NCBI GenBank assembly: GCA_947624995.1
Contig: CANQMS010000008.1
Location: forward strand, 1 to 64,000
From: an uncultured Clostridia bacterium
Lineage (GTDB): Bacteria > Bacillota > Clostridia > Oscillospirales > CAG-272
Direction of reading: 5' to 3'
Length of the DNA: 64,000 nt
Part shown: positions 1-9,194 of the stretch, one piece after another
Layout of the letters: each line of letters opens with the position of its first letter
Numbering within the stretch: position 1 is the stretch's first letter
Notes under the pieces: generated by a model
What the model was told of the DNA's origin: nothing
The model's database searches: none
What the model saw: only the letters and a program-made list of their open reading frames with translations
Translations under genes and position numbers: made by a program

Positions 1-24
1 TCTTTCTCCTCTTTATGTTCTTTT

Positions 25-53
25 ATTATACTCCTCCTTAGTGGATTTGTCGA
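25..53 (-). promoter_or_regulatory. Promoter of a minus-strand gene starting just left of the window
   Basis: On the minus strand TCGACA (48-53) is followed after 17 bases by a perfect TATAAT (25-30). An AGGAG-type ribosome binding site lies at about 6-11, so a start codon is expected just outside the window. No coding sequence of that gene is visible here. Confidence 0.5.
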
Positions 54-85
54 CTCTACTTACAGTATATCACTCCAGTTTTTTT

Positions 86-145
86 CCGGGGGGAGGGACT
101 TTTGCAAAAGTCCCTCCCCCCGGTCCCCCCTCTTCAAAACCTTTT
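86..145 (+). repeat. Palindromic intergenic element with C-rich tail (copy 1)
   Basis: A perfect 38-base palindrome at 86-123 (19-base arms, GC-rich outside and AAAAG/CTTTT at the centre) is followed by a tail of C residues and CTTCAAAACCTTTT. The same architecture recurs at 15.7, 22.3, 38.7 and, inverted, at 59.1 kb. Transcribed, it would form a very stable hairpin, so a terminator role is plausible. Confidence 0.7.
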
Positions 146-198
146 ATACCTTATAAAATAAAATAGAAAAGGGGACAGAAAATTCAATATTATAACGG

Positions 199-240
199 AT
201 CGGGGGAGCGCCTTTTGAAAGGCACTCCCCCGATTTTTTC
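199..240 (+). terminator. Hairpin with T tract downstream of the carbohydrate cluster
   Basis: Arms ATCGGGGGAGCGCC and GGCACTCCCCCGAT (199-234) are nearly complementary and are followed on the plus strand by TTTTTT. It sits 23 bases beyond the stop of the last minus-strand cluster gene. The stem could stop transcription on both strands, although the U-run is on the plus side. Confidence 0.55.
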
Positions 241-256
241 CTTTTTGTACTTCGTT

Positions 257-1318
257 TTAGCCCGTGATACCGGAGCGCTCGATACCCTGAACAAGGCTCT
301 TCTGCGCGAAGCAGTAGATGAATACGAGCGGCGCAATTATCATGATGCCTGCCGTGTTGTTGATAGCGGCGGAATACAGGTTGCCGCCTGCATAGTCGAT
401 ATCAAGCGAACTCGGCTTCTTGATAATGTCGCGGAGCGTATACGGTGCCTTCAGCGGTGAGGTGAAGAAGACGCTCGTGTAATACTTGTCGGTCCACTGC
501 CATGAGAACGCGAACATGAAGACCGTTACGAGCATCGAGACGGACAGCGGCAGAATGATCTGCACGAACGTGCGCAGCGTGCCGGCGCCGTCGATGTATG
601 CGGACTCTTCGAGCTCATCCGGGACACCGCGGAAGAACTGACGGAACAGGAAGATGTAAAGTCCGTTCTTGAACGCAAGTCCCGTTATCGACAGGATGAT
701 AAACGGTGCGTAGCTGTTTGTCAGGTCGATATCCGTAAACGGCAGGACCTGAAGCGCCTCGAACACACCTCCGCCGAGGAAGTTGAACAGCCCCAATATG
801 TCAAAGTAACGGAACCTCATGTACATTGCGAGGTGCAGCGTCGAATGAGGAATAACCATCGTCACGATGACGAACAGGAAGAGCAGTCCGTTCCCGCGGA
901 ACCTGAACTTCGCAAATCCGTATCCGATCAGGCACGTGATGAACATCTGTATCAGCGCACAGGACCCGGAAAGGATCGCGGTGTTGAGCATTGCCTCGAA
1001 ATAATCATTGTCCGTTATGATCGCTCTGTATGTGTCAAGCGTCGGATTCTTCGAAATGAGCATGACCGTCACGTCGACGAAGTCCTCGCGGCACATTATC
1101 GAAGATGCAAGCTTCGATATAAACGGATATATGATAATGTAGGAGACACCTACGAGCAGAATGTATGTACACAGGCGCACTATTACATTCTTGAGGAAGT
1201 ACATTGAGAAGACCTTGAGCTTGAAACGCTCCCATGCGGAAAGCTGACCTTCAAACTCTACTTTGATCTTATCGTTGGAGCCCTTTTTGACCTTCGGTGC
1301 TTTTTTTGCAGCATCCAT
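257..1318 (-). CDS. Carbohydrate ABC transporter permease, MalG/LplC type
   Basis: Inner-membrane subunit of a binding-protein-dependent sugar importer, about 353 residues. After a basic cytosolic N-terminus (about 40 residues, longer than usual) come six predicted membrane helices. The EAA loop that docks the ATPase is recognisable around residue 240 (EELEESAYIDGAG...LPLS). I place the start at the ATG at 1316-1318, 9 bases after AGGAGG; a TTG at 1322-1324 would be only 4 bases from it. It follows the other MalF-like permease by a short gap, so the two should form a heterodimer. The sugar is unknown; the neighbouring DUF5696 protein suggests an oligosaccharide. Confidence 0.92.
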   Translation of the reverse strand: MDAAKKAPKVKKGSNDKIKVEFEGQLSAWERFKLKVFSMYFLKNVIVRLCTYILLVGVSYIIIYPFISKLASSIMCREDFVDVTVMLISKNPTLDTYRAIITDNDYFEAMLNTAILSGSCALIQMFITCLIGYGFAKFRFRGNGLLFLFVIVTMVIPHSTLHLAMYMRFRYFDILGLFNFLGGGVFEALQVLPFTDIDLTNSYAPFIILSITGLAFKNGLYIFLFRQFFRGVPDELEESAYIDGAGTLRTFVQIILPLSVSMLVTVFMFAFSWQWTDKYYTSVFFTSPLKAPYTLRDIIKKPSSLDIDYAGGNLYSAAINNTAGIMIIAPLVFIYCFAQKSLVQGIERSGITG

Positions 1319-1333
1319 TCTCAAATACCTCCT

Positions 1334-2317
1334 TTAAGTATCACGTCTCTGGTAGAAGACGTATGCGGAAATTACCGCCGAGACAAGCGCAATCAACAGG
1401 AAGACGATCAGGAAGTAGATCCATGACATCGCCGCCGTCAGCGTCTGCCCGTCAGGCTGACTGTAAACGCCCTCGATATAAGTCATGACGGCGTTGTCGC
1501 TGCGCGTCAGCGCGTCTATGACAGAATAGATCGCGTTGACGAGAATCATCGGGCTTATCATCGGGAGGGTGATCTTCCAGAACGTTTCCCAGCCTGTCGC
1601 ACCGTCTATCTGGCACGATTCGTAGATCGCGGGGGAGATGGACTGAAGACCTGCAAGGAATATGAGCATCTGAACGCCCGAGCGGTTGACGATGTTGAAT
1701 ATGTCGTTGACAAGATCAACAACGTAATCGACAAGCTGCGCACCGACCTTCATATTCGCGAACAGCATCTCGATATCCATCGCGTTGACGATCTGCTGGA
1801 CGTTGTTCGTACCTGTACCTGTATCAATCGAAGATCCCGCATTCTGCATCAGTATGTTGCCCGCGTCTATATCGCTGATAAGACCGGTGCTTATGATGAC
1901 CGGGATAAAGAAGATCGCACGGAACAGTCCGCGTCCTGCAATATCCTGATTGAGCAGGATCGCCATGAACAGTGAGAAGATAACGATCGCGGGAACGTCG
2001 AATACGATGCGTCCGATACCGTTTCTCAGTGTTTCTGCGAAATCGGGGTTGACAAACAGCGCTTCCTGATAGTTGTCAAGTCCGACAGGAACAAGCTCTA
2101 TCCCGCCGCCGCCAGACGCGTATTCGATCTGGTGGAAGCTGTAGTTTATCGACTGGAATATCATCGGGAGGTATATGATCACAAGTCCGATGATGAAGGG
2201 GAGAACGAACAAATAACCGATTCTTGCCTTCTTCTTCTCCAGAGAAGCTATCTTTTTTTTCTTCTTGGGAGCAGAATCAAGCTTGATCTTTTTAGGGTTT
2301 TTAGCCTCTGCGTTCAT
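1334..2317 (-). CDS. Sugar ABC transporter permease, MalF/LplB type
   Basis: A 327-residue membrane protein that partners the permease downstream. A lysine-rich N-terminal stretch (about 30 residues) precedes six predicted helices, and the EAA loop lies near residue 235 (ESCQIDGATGWETF). A periplasm-side insertion rich in Asn, Thr and Gly (about residues 155-215) is longer than in MalF-like proteins of this size class. The start ATG is preceded by AAGGAG. It lies 17 bases after the DUF5696 gene, in the same presumed transcript. Confidence 0.92.
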   Translation of the reverse strand: MNAEAKNPKKIKLDSAPKKKKKIASLEKKKARIGYLFVLPFIIGLVIIYLPMIFQSINYSFHQIEYASGGGGIELVPVGLDNYQEALFVNPDFAETLRNGIGRIVFDVPAIVIFSLFMAILLNQDIAGRGLFRAIFFIPVIISTGLISDIDAGNILMQNAGSSIDTGTGTNNVQQIVNAMDIEMLFANMKVGAQLVDYVVDLVNDIFNIVNRSGVQMLIFLAGLQSISPAIYESCQIDGATGWETFWKITLPMISPMILVNAIYSVIDALTRSDNAVMTYIEGVYSQPDGQTLTAAMSWIYFLIVFLLIALVSAVISAYVFYQRRDT

Positions 2318-2334
2318 TTACATTCTCCTTCCCA

Positions 2335-5300
2335 TTACTTCGTTGTGACAAAATCGTACGCGCCGACAGTGTACTCTCTGCCGTCAACGACGACCTTGAC
2401 TGCGAATCCGTTATAGTTGAGGATGAAGCTGACTCCGTTTTCGTAGGAAACGAGAACGATCGAACCGTCCGTTACCGCGTACTTGGAGACTTCTTCAACG
2501 GGCTCAACGGGAGGCTCGGTGCCTTCACCGGTTCCGGGAGCCGTTCCCTCACCTGTTCCGGGCGCTGTGCCTTCGCCGGTGCCGGGAGCTGTCCCCTCAC
2601 CTGTTCCGGGCGCTGTGCCTTCGCCGGTGCCGGGAGCCGTACCTTCGCCCGTTGCGGGCTCTTCATCTGTCTCGACAGAGTAGGTCTTGAGCGTCGACTC
2701 AACGGCTGCCGCAACGGCATCCGCAATAGCCTTGACGCTGTCGTTCACGGAGATTATCGTTGCCGCGTTGGCTGCAACAGCAGCCGCGGTGTCCTCTTCA
2801 GCCGTGATCTCAACCTTGTGAGCCGCGCTTTCCGCAAGCTCTGCCGCATCTTCTGCCGCGGTCGCAACTGCCTGTGCAGCGCGCTCCGCCTTGCTGTACA
2901 CGGATGTGTACGACGTCTCTTTGATGACTGCGTCGTAAGCTTCCTGAGGTTCCTCAGCCGCTGTCTCCGCAGCGTCGAGAGCTTCCTCGGCGGCGTCAAC
3001 GGCAGCCTGTGCCTCTTCTACGGCAGCTTCAAGATCAGCCGTATCCTGTTCGTCGTTGTCCTCTGCCTCGTCGAGCGCATCCTCCGCGGCTTCAAGTGCC
3101 TCTTCGGCTGCTGCAAGCGCTTCCTCAGCGGCAGTTACTGCTGCAAGCGCCTCATCGAGCGGTCCCTTAACGGCGTCGACCTGCGGTTTGAGAGCCGCAA
3201 GCTCCGCGAGAGTCTCGTTGAACTCGTCTCTCTTCGTTGTCGCTGTTTCAAGCAGCTTGTTGATCTTTTCGATCATCGACGTTGTGTCCTTGACGGCGTC
3301 CGCGATCTCCTTTTCGAGAGCCTCGCGCTCCATGCGTTCCTTGAGCCTCTGTGCCGCGGCTTCCTGCTCCGCAAGACGCTCAGCGAGCTCCTTCTCGCGC
3401 TTTGCGGCATCGAGCGCGGCATCATTGTCCGCCTTTAACTCGTCCGCATCCGGGATGCGCTCACCCTCGAGGAACTCGTGATTCGTTATGATCGAGGTCT
3501 GGAGATCCTTGAGAATGTCGTTTACCGTGTTGTAGTATTCGACAAGATCGTCGAACCAGATATCATATCTGATCGAGTAGTACTTGTTGAGTAAGTAATC
3601 CTGCTTAAGCTCCTCAACATTCTGATATGCGAAGATGAAGTTCAGCGCCGATCCGCTCTCAATGCAGCGGAGCAGTGCAGACTCTACGTCGCCCTCCTCA
3701 TTGAGAGGCGTGCCGGCGATATTCACATATCCGTGGAGGACTATGCCGTTGAACGGGACGGAGTACGATGCGTTGAAGAAGCGGCTGCTCTCAAACTTCA
3801 TGTTGACGATGTGGTCAACATACTTGTATGTAAATGCGTTGCCGGCGTCTATCATGACGTCGTACTTATCCGCGATCTTTTCGAGAAGGTCTACCGTGAG
3901 CTTCTTCGCGTCTTCGCGGTTGTAAGGATCGTCCTCGTCAAAGTCGGAGTTCAGATCCGAACCGAGCGTCGAGACCGAAATGCCTGTCGCATCAAACTTT
4001 CCGTAGATCTCTGCGAAGTGATCGTAGAAATATTCGAATACGGACGGGGAAACCGCGATCTCAAAGTTTCTCGTGAAGTTCTGCGATGTCGCGTCGTAGT
4101 ATCTCTTGCTCGTATAGCGGTCGTCGATCGTCTTTACGGCGTGTTCCTTATACGAGAATCCGTCGAACCATTTGTCGCCCGGAGCGTACGCGAAGTCGAA
4201 GTCGGGATATACGCCGAATCCGTTGTCTTTTGCGTACTTGATCAGCGCACGGAAGCCGTCGTCGCCTCCGACCGCCTTTTCCCACTTGAGGTTGTACGGG
4301 ATCGTCGGATCAGACAGACCGCCGTTCGCAAACCCGGTGAGCTTGAAGTTGACGTTGTCGATCCCTGCCTCTTTGAGCTGGTCGTACATCGTCATTATGT
4401 TTTCAAACGTGGTGAGAGGAGTGTCGACCGTGACCGGTATCGACATGATCCTTTCGGACGTCTGCATCGTGCCGAGAGCCTCAATGTAGAGCGGCATATT
4501 CTCTTTGACGTCCTTTTCGGTCAGTCTCGTGATGATGCCGGTCTTTTCGAGGTAATCGCGGTACGCAGCCGCCATGCCGTAGTACGATGTCGGGTAGTAG
4601 TCCTTGAGACCCGCTCTCTCGGCGATCTCCTCGCCGTCGAGCATCACGTACTTGACGCGGTAGCTTTCAACATACTTTCTCGGAGAGACGACCGTCCACG
4701 TTGCGTTCGCGGCTTCGGCTCTGCTCTCACGGAGATTATACGTATCGAACGGTCTCGGCTCGAGCCTCGGGTAAACGTACGCATAATTGTGAACGCCGCC
4801 GCCGCTCGTGTACTGGATGGAGGCGAGTGACTCACCCTCAGTGATGTAAGAGACAAAGCCCTTTTCGTTCTTTATCTTCTCTTCTTCCGTAACCGCGGGA
4901 ACAACGACCTCTTCGCCCGTCTCGGGATCTGTCGTCGTCGTTTCGGGAGTGATGACGTTCTCTACCGTCATTTCACCGAGATCCGTGACCGCGCCCCATA
5001 CGGGGAATCTCGTGTCCTCCTGCGGATTCGTGACCGAATCCATGAGCTGCTGATATGCGAAGTTGTAGCCGTACATCGTGCAGGAACGGTTCCATCTCGT
5101 GCCCGCAAGCTTATCTGCCTCGATCAGAGCGCCCGAGCCGTCCGGAATGAACGTGTAGCCGGGGTTATCGCTGCTTATCGCGCCCATGTAAGGGAGCAGA
5201 TCAATGTACTGGAGGATGTACGCCGTATCGTCGTAGCGGATACCGTTCGCGGGGAGACGAACCTCGAGCCCGTCCTCGTCGATCGTGTATTCAAGCGCCA

Positions 5301-6144
5301 TACGGAAGAGCGGCGGAGCTACGTCCGCGGAGCCCTCGTACTCTGTGATGGCGTGGTCCTCGTCAAGTGTCTCGAGCGTGTAGTCGGGGCAGTACTTCTT
5401 GACGATGGCTTCCATTCTCTCCGCCTCTGCTCTGTTGTCGGCTTCGAACTGAGAAGTCTCGCAGACGTAAATCGCCATCTTGTTCGTTATCGGATATTTT
5501 GCCTGCATCTCCGCGATCTGACGTTCGCCGAGCGTCTCGTCGAACGGATCGTAGAGAGTGTATATCGTCGAAAGCTTGTTCTTATCGAACTCCGCCTGAC
5601 CAGGGTTGGTCGGGTCGACGATGTTGTTCATAATAAGCTCTTCGAAACGGTCCTTACGGATCATAGCGGGCAGGAGCAGTCTCGCTTCCTGACGACCGAT
5701 CGTGTATTCGACACGGATACCGTTTCTGATGTTTTCGACCTGGACCTGTGTTCCGTTTCCTTCAAGAACAGCGTCCTTGAAGCTGTTCATCGGGTCCTTT
5801 TCCTCGCCGGCAACCGTCTTATAATGGACGATAAGCTGGGAGAGGAGCTCGTACTTTGTTTCATCGCCGGCGCCTATGGAGCCGACATCGTACGGATTGG
5901 AGAACAGTACCTGACCGGTCTTGACCTTCTTTATCGCTACTTCGCCCGTGTACTCGTCGCAGTAGAGCTCGTAGTCCGCGGTCGAGAACTTAAGCGTCAT
6001 TGACTTGAGCTTAGCCTCTTCCGTAGCGAACGGCGTCGTCAGATAGTCCTCGACCGCGGGCTCCGCGGCGCCGACTATCACGACGGAAGATAAGAACATC
6101 AGGACGGTAAGAATCGCAGATATGAATCTTGTTGTTTTTTTCAT
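2335..6144 (-). CDS. DUF5696 secreted protein with inserted coiled coil and Gly/Thr/Pro repeat
   Basis: An exported protein of 1269 residues. A signal peptide ends near residue 27 (VIVGAAE). The DUF5696 region spans roughly residues 40-900 and looks like an uncharacterised carbohydrate-active domain with TIM-barrel-like segments (FGVYPDFDFAY, TGISVSTLGSD). Residues about 905-1150 are Ala/Glu-rich and should form a long coiled coil. Residues 1162-1207 are about six copies of the eight-residue unit GTGEGTAP. The last 60 residues return to a folded beta segment typical of the family C-terminus. The coiled coil and repeat therefore appear inserted rather than appended. Function unproven; its location between permease genes suggests action on the imported sugar. 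Confidence 0.88.
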   Translation of the reverse strand: MKKTTRFISAILTVLMFLSSVVIVGAAEPAVEDYLTTPFATEEAKLKSMTLKFSTADYELYCDEYTGEVAIKKVKTGQVLFSNPYDVGSIGAGDETKYELLSQLIVHYKTVAGEEKDPMNSFKDAVLEGNGTQVQVENIRNGIRVEYTIGRQEARLLLPAMIRKDRFEELIMNNIVDPTNPGQAEFDKNKLSTIYTLYDPFDETLGERQIAEMQAKYPITNKMAIYVCETSQFEADNRAEAERMEAIVKKYCPDYTLETLDEDHAITEYEGSADVAPPLFRMALEYTIDEDGLEVRLPANGIRYDDTAYILQYIDLLPYMGAISSDNPGYTFIPDGSGALIEADKLAGTRWNRSCTMYGYNFAYQQLMDSVTNPQEDTRFPVWGAVTDLGEMTVENVITPETTTTDPETGEEVVVPAVTEEEKIKNEKGFVSYITEGESLASIQYTSGGGVHNYAYVYPRLEPRPFDTYNLRESRAEAANATWTVVSPRKYVESYRVKYVMLDGEEIAERAGLKDYYPTSYYGMAAAYRDYLEKTGIITRLTEKDVKENMPLYIEALGTMQTSERIMSIPVTVDTPLTTFENIMTMYDQLKEAGIDNVNFKLTGFANGGLSDPTIPYNLKWEKAVGGDDGFRALIKYAKDNGFGVYPDFDFAYAPGDKWFDGFSYKEHAVKTIDDRYTSKRYYDATSQNFTRNFEIAVSPSVFEYFYDHFAEIYGKFDATGISVSTLGSDLNSDFDEDDPYNREDAKKLTVDLLEKIADKYDVMIDAGNAFTYKYVDHIVNMKFESSRFFNASYSVPFNGIVLHGYVNIAGTPLNEEGDVESALLRCIESGSALNFIFAYQNVEELKQDYLLNKYYSIRYDIWFDDLVEYYNTVNDILKDLQTSIITNHEFLEGERIPDADELKADNDAALDAAKREKELAERLAEQEAAAQRLKERMEREALEKEIADAVKDTTSMIEKINKLLETATTKRDEFNETLAELAALKPQVDAVKGPLDEALAAVTAAEEALAAAEEALEAAEDALDEAEDNDEQDTADLEAAVEEAQAAVDAAEEALDAAETAAEEPQEAYDAVIKETSYTSVYSKAERAAQAVATAAEDAAELAESAAHKVEITAEEDTAAAVAANAATIISVNDSVKAIADAVAAAVESTLKTYSVETDEEPATGEGTAPGTGEGTAPGTGEGTAPGTGEGTAPGTGEGTAPGTGEGTEPPVEPVEEVSKYAVTDGSIVLVSYENGVSFILNYNGFAVKVVVDGREYTVGAYDFVTTK
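2524..2660 (-). repeat. In-frame 24-bp tandem repeat coding GTGEGTAP
   Basis: About six tandem 24-base units inside the DUF5696 gene. Neighbouring units alternate between two synonymous versions (48-base higher-order period), which suggests expansion by doubling. The array keeps frame, so copy number can vary without breaking the protein. Confidence 0.85.
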
Positions 6145-6169
6145 TTTGCTTCCTCCTATCCTTACCGGC

Positions 6170-8302
6170 TTAAATTCTGTACGTCAGCTCGACGACGATG
6201 CTCGATACGAAGCTGACCATTCTCGCCACAAGGCTCGAAAAGAGCACCGCAACGAATATGATGAACGCCATACCGACGATCGTTCCGACAGACGTTAAAA
6301 TGTTCTTGCCGAGCGAGTAATCATGCGTGACCATCATTCCGAAGAAGATCAGGAGCCCCGCCCATGCAAACGCGATACCGACGAGCAGCGTTATGAGCTG
6401 TCCTTCGTTTTCCGCGAGGATGTTGCTGAAGATGACCGACGGGAGCACGAGCATCGGAACGGGCAGCAGGCTGTACGTCGTGGCGATGAAGATGTCCTTG
6501 AGGCTTCCTTCGCCGTCGAACAGCGTTGTCAGACACCAGTTTGCGACGACCCACAGAATGAGCGGAACGCCGACAGAGAGGATCTGTCCGAAGATGCCGG
6601 AATAAGCTCCGGTCGGGTTGAAGATGTAGCCCGTACCGATATCCTGGTAGAAGAAGACGAGGATCGTCACTACCAAGTACACGATACCGGCGCGGACGCT
6701 TCCGCGCTGCTCGTGCTTCAGATCCCAGAATCCGTCAAACGGATGGAAGATCAGGTGGAAGCCGTAGAGCAGCTCCTCCTTGAAGCTCTTCTTTCCGACC
6801 TTGAGCTGGGTCTCTTTGTTGACCCTTGCCGCATACTTGAAGAACCTCGAAAGAAGGACACAGACGACTATGATCACGAGCGGGATCGTCCAGATCCACT
6901 TGGAGACCCATTCCTTACGGACTTCGCGGAACGCGTTCGAATAGTTCGAGACGTTGTACGCCGCCTCGTAATACTCCATTGCCTCCTCATAGTCCGCGTC
7001 GCGCGAGAGCGCGTCGCCTATGCCGATATACGCCGTGTCGAAGTTGCTGTTGCGCTGAAGAATGTTCATCCAGTCGTCAACGGCGATATCGTAGATACGC
7101 TGGTTCTGGTGGCGGAGTGCTTCGATGAGCAGGTCGCCGTAATCGGTGCGCTTGTAGACGACAAACGAAGAGTTGTTGCCGTCCAGCAGGATCATTTCAT
7201 CGTCTTTGTAAACGATGGCTCTGAGGCTCCCCGCGGGGATGTTGCCGAGCTTCTGACCGAAGTCACCGAATATAAAGAGAAGGTTGCCGTTTGAATCGTA
7301 TGTGTAGACTTTGCTTCGCTTATCGTCTATGATGGACCACGTCTGCTCGGGTCCGACTGCTACGTCAACGATCTCCGAAGGACCGACCGGCGTGTTTGCG
7401 AGCGAGACCTCGACGACGTCGACTTCACCTGCCGGCGGCCAGAAGCCGTTTCTCGCCATAACGTCGTTACCGGAAGAATTCAGCTTCTTGACGGGCGCAA
7501 AATCGCTTGTCATAACACGGTTTCTCATGTTGTTGAGAAGCGTCTGCTCGTCGATTGAAGACGTCGTGACGTAAATGAAGTTCTGATCGTCTATCGCGAT
7601 ATTGTTGAACTCCGTTGAAACGTTCTTATCGAGCTGTTCCTTCTGTTCATCCGTCATGAAGTTGCGCCAGAACAATTCGAGCGGGCTGACGACTGCCTTC
7701 TGCGCACCGATGAAGCCGGAGAAGTTTGCCTTGTCGTCCATGACGATAATGCCCTGATACGTCGTTGCGGACACGACGAACAGTCTCTTGTAGCTGTCGA
7801 CGGCGACGGCGATGGGTCTGTAAAGCGAGCCCTGACCGAAGTACGATGCCGTCGGCTTCGGGACAATCTTGACGTAATTGCCGTCCCGGTCGAACATTAC
7901 TATACGGTTGTTGTCCGTATCGCATACGTATATGTACTCGTCCGTGACGCAGACGCCCGAGGGCGCATCAAAGCTGTCCGGAACACCGTACTCGTTCGTG
8001 AAGACATCAATGATGAACTTCAGCTTGTAGTAGCGGTTCGTGACTATGACGCGGTTGCTGCCTCTGTCGACGATGTACATGTTGCCTTCGTCGTCCACCT
8101 CGAGGTCGCGTATATCGGTGACGCCCTCGACGCCGACATATGCCATGTCGACGACTCTTTCGGGGACGTACGCGTCAGGCGACTGAAGCGCGAATCCGTT
8201 GTACGAATAAGTGTATGTGGAATACGCGGCAGCGTTGACGGTCGTTGCGAGCATCAGCGCCGTCATGACAAGGACGAGAACACTGAAAATTCTTTTCTTC
8301 AT
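6170..8302 (-). CDS. NHL-propeller and YIP1-domain membrane protein
   Basis: A 710-residue membrane protein. A signal sequence (residues 1-25) leads into an extracellular beta-propeller with NHL-type repeats (about 50-400; motifs such as DDEGNMYIVDRGSNRV and VCDTDNNRIVMFD). A short TPR-like helical segment follows (about 405-455, YEEAMEYYEAAYNV), then a membrane helix near 470 and a five-helix YIP1 domain (about 520-705). The strong AGGAGG ribosome binding site supports the start. It sits between DUF5696 and the permeases, a neighbourhood typical of this cluster type. YIP1 domains act in membrane organisation elsewhere; the role here is unknown. Confidence 0.85.
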   Translation of the reverse strand: MKKRIFSVLVLVMTALMLATTVNAAAYSTYTYSYNGFALQSPDAYVPERVVDMAYVGVEGVTDIRDLEVDDEGNMYIVDRGSNRVIVTNRYYKLKFIIDVFTNEYGVPDSFDAPSGVCVTDEYIYVCDTDNNRIVMFDRDGNYVKIVPKPTASYFGQGSLYRPIAVAVDSYKRLFVVSATTYQGIIVMDDKANFSGFIGAQKAVVSPLELFWRNFMTDEQKEQLDKNVSTEFNNIAIDDQNFIYVTTSSIDEQTLLNNMRNRVMTSDFAPVKKLNSSGNDVMARNGFWPPAGEVDVVEVSLANTPVGPSEIVDVAVGPEQTWSIIDDKRSKVYTYDSNGNLLFIFGDFGQKLGNIPAGSLRAIVYKDDEMILLDGNNSSFVVYKRTDYGDLLIEALRHQNQRIYDIAVDDWMNILQRNSNFDTAYIGIGDALSRDADYEEAMEYYEAAYNVSNYSNAFREVRKEWVSKWIWTIPLVIIVVCVLLSRFFKYAARVNKETQLKVGKKSFKEELLYGFHLIFHPFDGFWDLKHEQRGSVRAGIVYLVVTILVFFYQDIGTGYIFNPTGAYSGIFGQILSVGVPLILWVVANWCLTTLFDGEGSLKDIFIATTYSLLPVPMLVLPSVIFSNILAENEGQLITLLVGIAFAWAGLLIFFGMMVTHDYSLGKNILTSVGTIVGMAFIIFVAVLFSSLVARMVSFVSSIVVELTYRI

Positions 8303-8317
8303 ATAGTTTTCTCCTCC

Positions 8318-9193
8318 TTAATCCTTCATTCCGCTCGAGCCCATCGTTTCGATGATGTTGCTCTGCGAAATAACGAAGACGATTATCGGGACCGCCATCA
8401 TGACGACGGTCGCAGCGGCGGATGCACCGGCGCGGGCGATACCGCCTGCCGTGATCTGCGAGATCGCGTAGTTGAGGGTCTTGAGCTGCTCGGAGTAGAT
8501 GTAGATCGAGGAGCCCGCGTTCCAGAGTCCCTGGAACGAGTAGATTATAAGCGTCAGCCATGCGGGTTTGACCATCGGCATCGCTATGACCCAGAACGCG
8601 TAGAATTCGGATGCGCCGTCAAGACGTGCGCTCTCAAGCGTTTCGTCGGGAACGTTGGTCTCCATGAACTGCTTCATGAGGTAAAGACCGAGCGTGTATC
8701 CGAAAGCCGGAACGATAACGGCGAGGTACGTGTCGATCCAGTGCAGGAGCGACATCGTAATGAACGTTGCTATACCTGTAACGGTGGAGGTGAACATCAG
8801 GGACTTCACGACGAGATCGAACATGAAGTCACGACCCGGATACTTCAGCTTCGCGAGCGAGTATGCAGCCATCGAAGCGAAGAGCAGGTTGCCGAACGTA
8901 CCCACAACGGAGATGAACACTGTGTTGAATATGTAGCGGGAGAACGGGACCCACGAGTCGCCCATCAGAGAGAACAGGTCGCGGAAGTTCTTGAGTGTCG
9001 GGTTGATGACGTAGAAGCGGGGCGGGAACATCCAAAGCTCATCGAGCGGCTTCAGCGCCTGTATAACGACGTAAAGCAGCGGGAGGAACATGAAGACTCC
9101 CATGATCGTGAGGAAGAACGTAATTCCCGCGTCTCCTCCTGCCGAACGGTTAAGGACAACTTGATGTTTTCTGGTTCTTAACTTTTTTGACAT
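8318..9193 (-). CDS. Carbohydrate ABC transporter permease, UgpE/MalG type
   Basis: A 291-residue permease with six predicted helices and an EAA loop around residue 185 (LESARLDGASEFYAFW). It starts one base after the preceding permease gene ends, so translation is probably coupled. It should pair with that protein to form the channel served by the large binding protein encoded first in the cluster. With the pair at 257-2317 it makes two complete permease pairs for a single visible binding protein. Confidence 0.93.
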   Translation of the reverse strand: MSKKLRTRKHQVVLNRSAGGDAGITFFLTIMGVFMFLPLLYVVIQALKPLDELWMFPPRFYVINPTLKNFRDLFSLMGDSWVPFSRYIFNTVFISVVGTFGNLLFASMAAYSLAKLKYPGRDFMFDLVVKSLMFTSTVTGIATFITMSLLHWIDTYLAVIVPAFGYTLGLYLMKQFMETNVPDETLESARLDGASEFYAFWVIAMPMVKPAWLTLIIYSFQGLWNAGSSIYIYSEQLKTLNYAISQITAGGIARAGASAAATVVMMAVPIIVFVISQSNIIETMGSSGMKD

Positions 9194-9194
9194 A

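Noticed and set aside
2524-2660. Tandem repeat resembling a CRISPR array
   Set aside because: Units are contiguous with no unique spacers and encode an in-frame protein repeat.
2483-5000. Long open frames on the plus strand opposite the DUF5696 gene (for example 3733-4830)
   Set aside because: They are mirror frames of a GC-rich coding gene, have no ribosome binding site, and are rich in Arg and Val without any recognisable domain.
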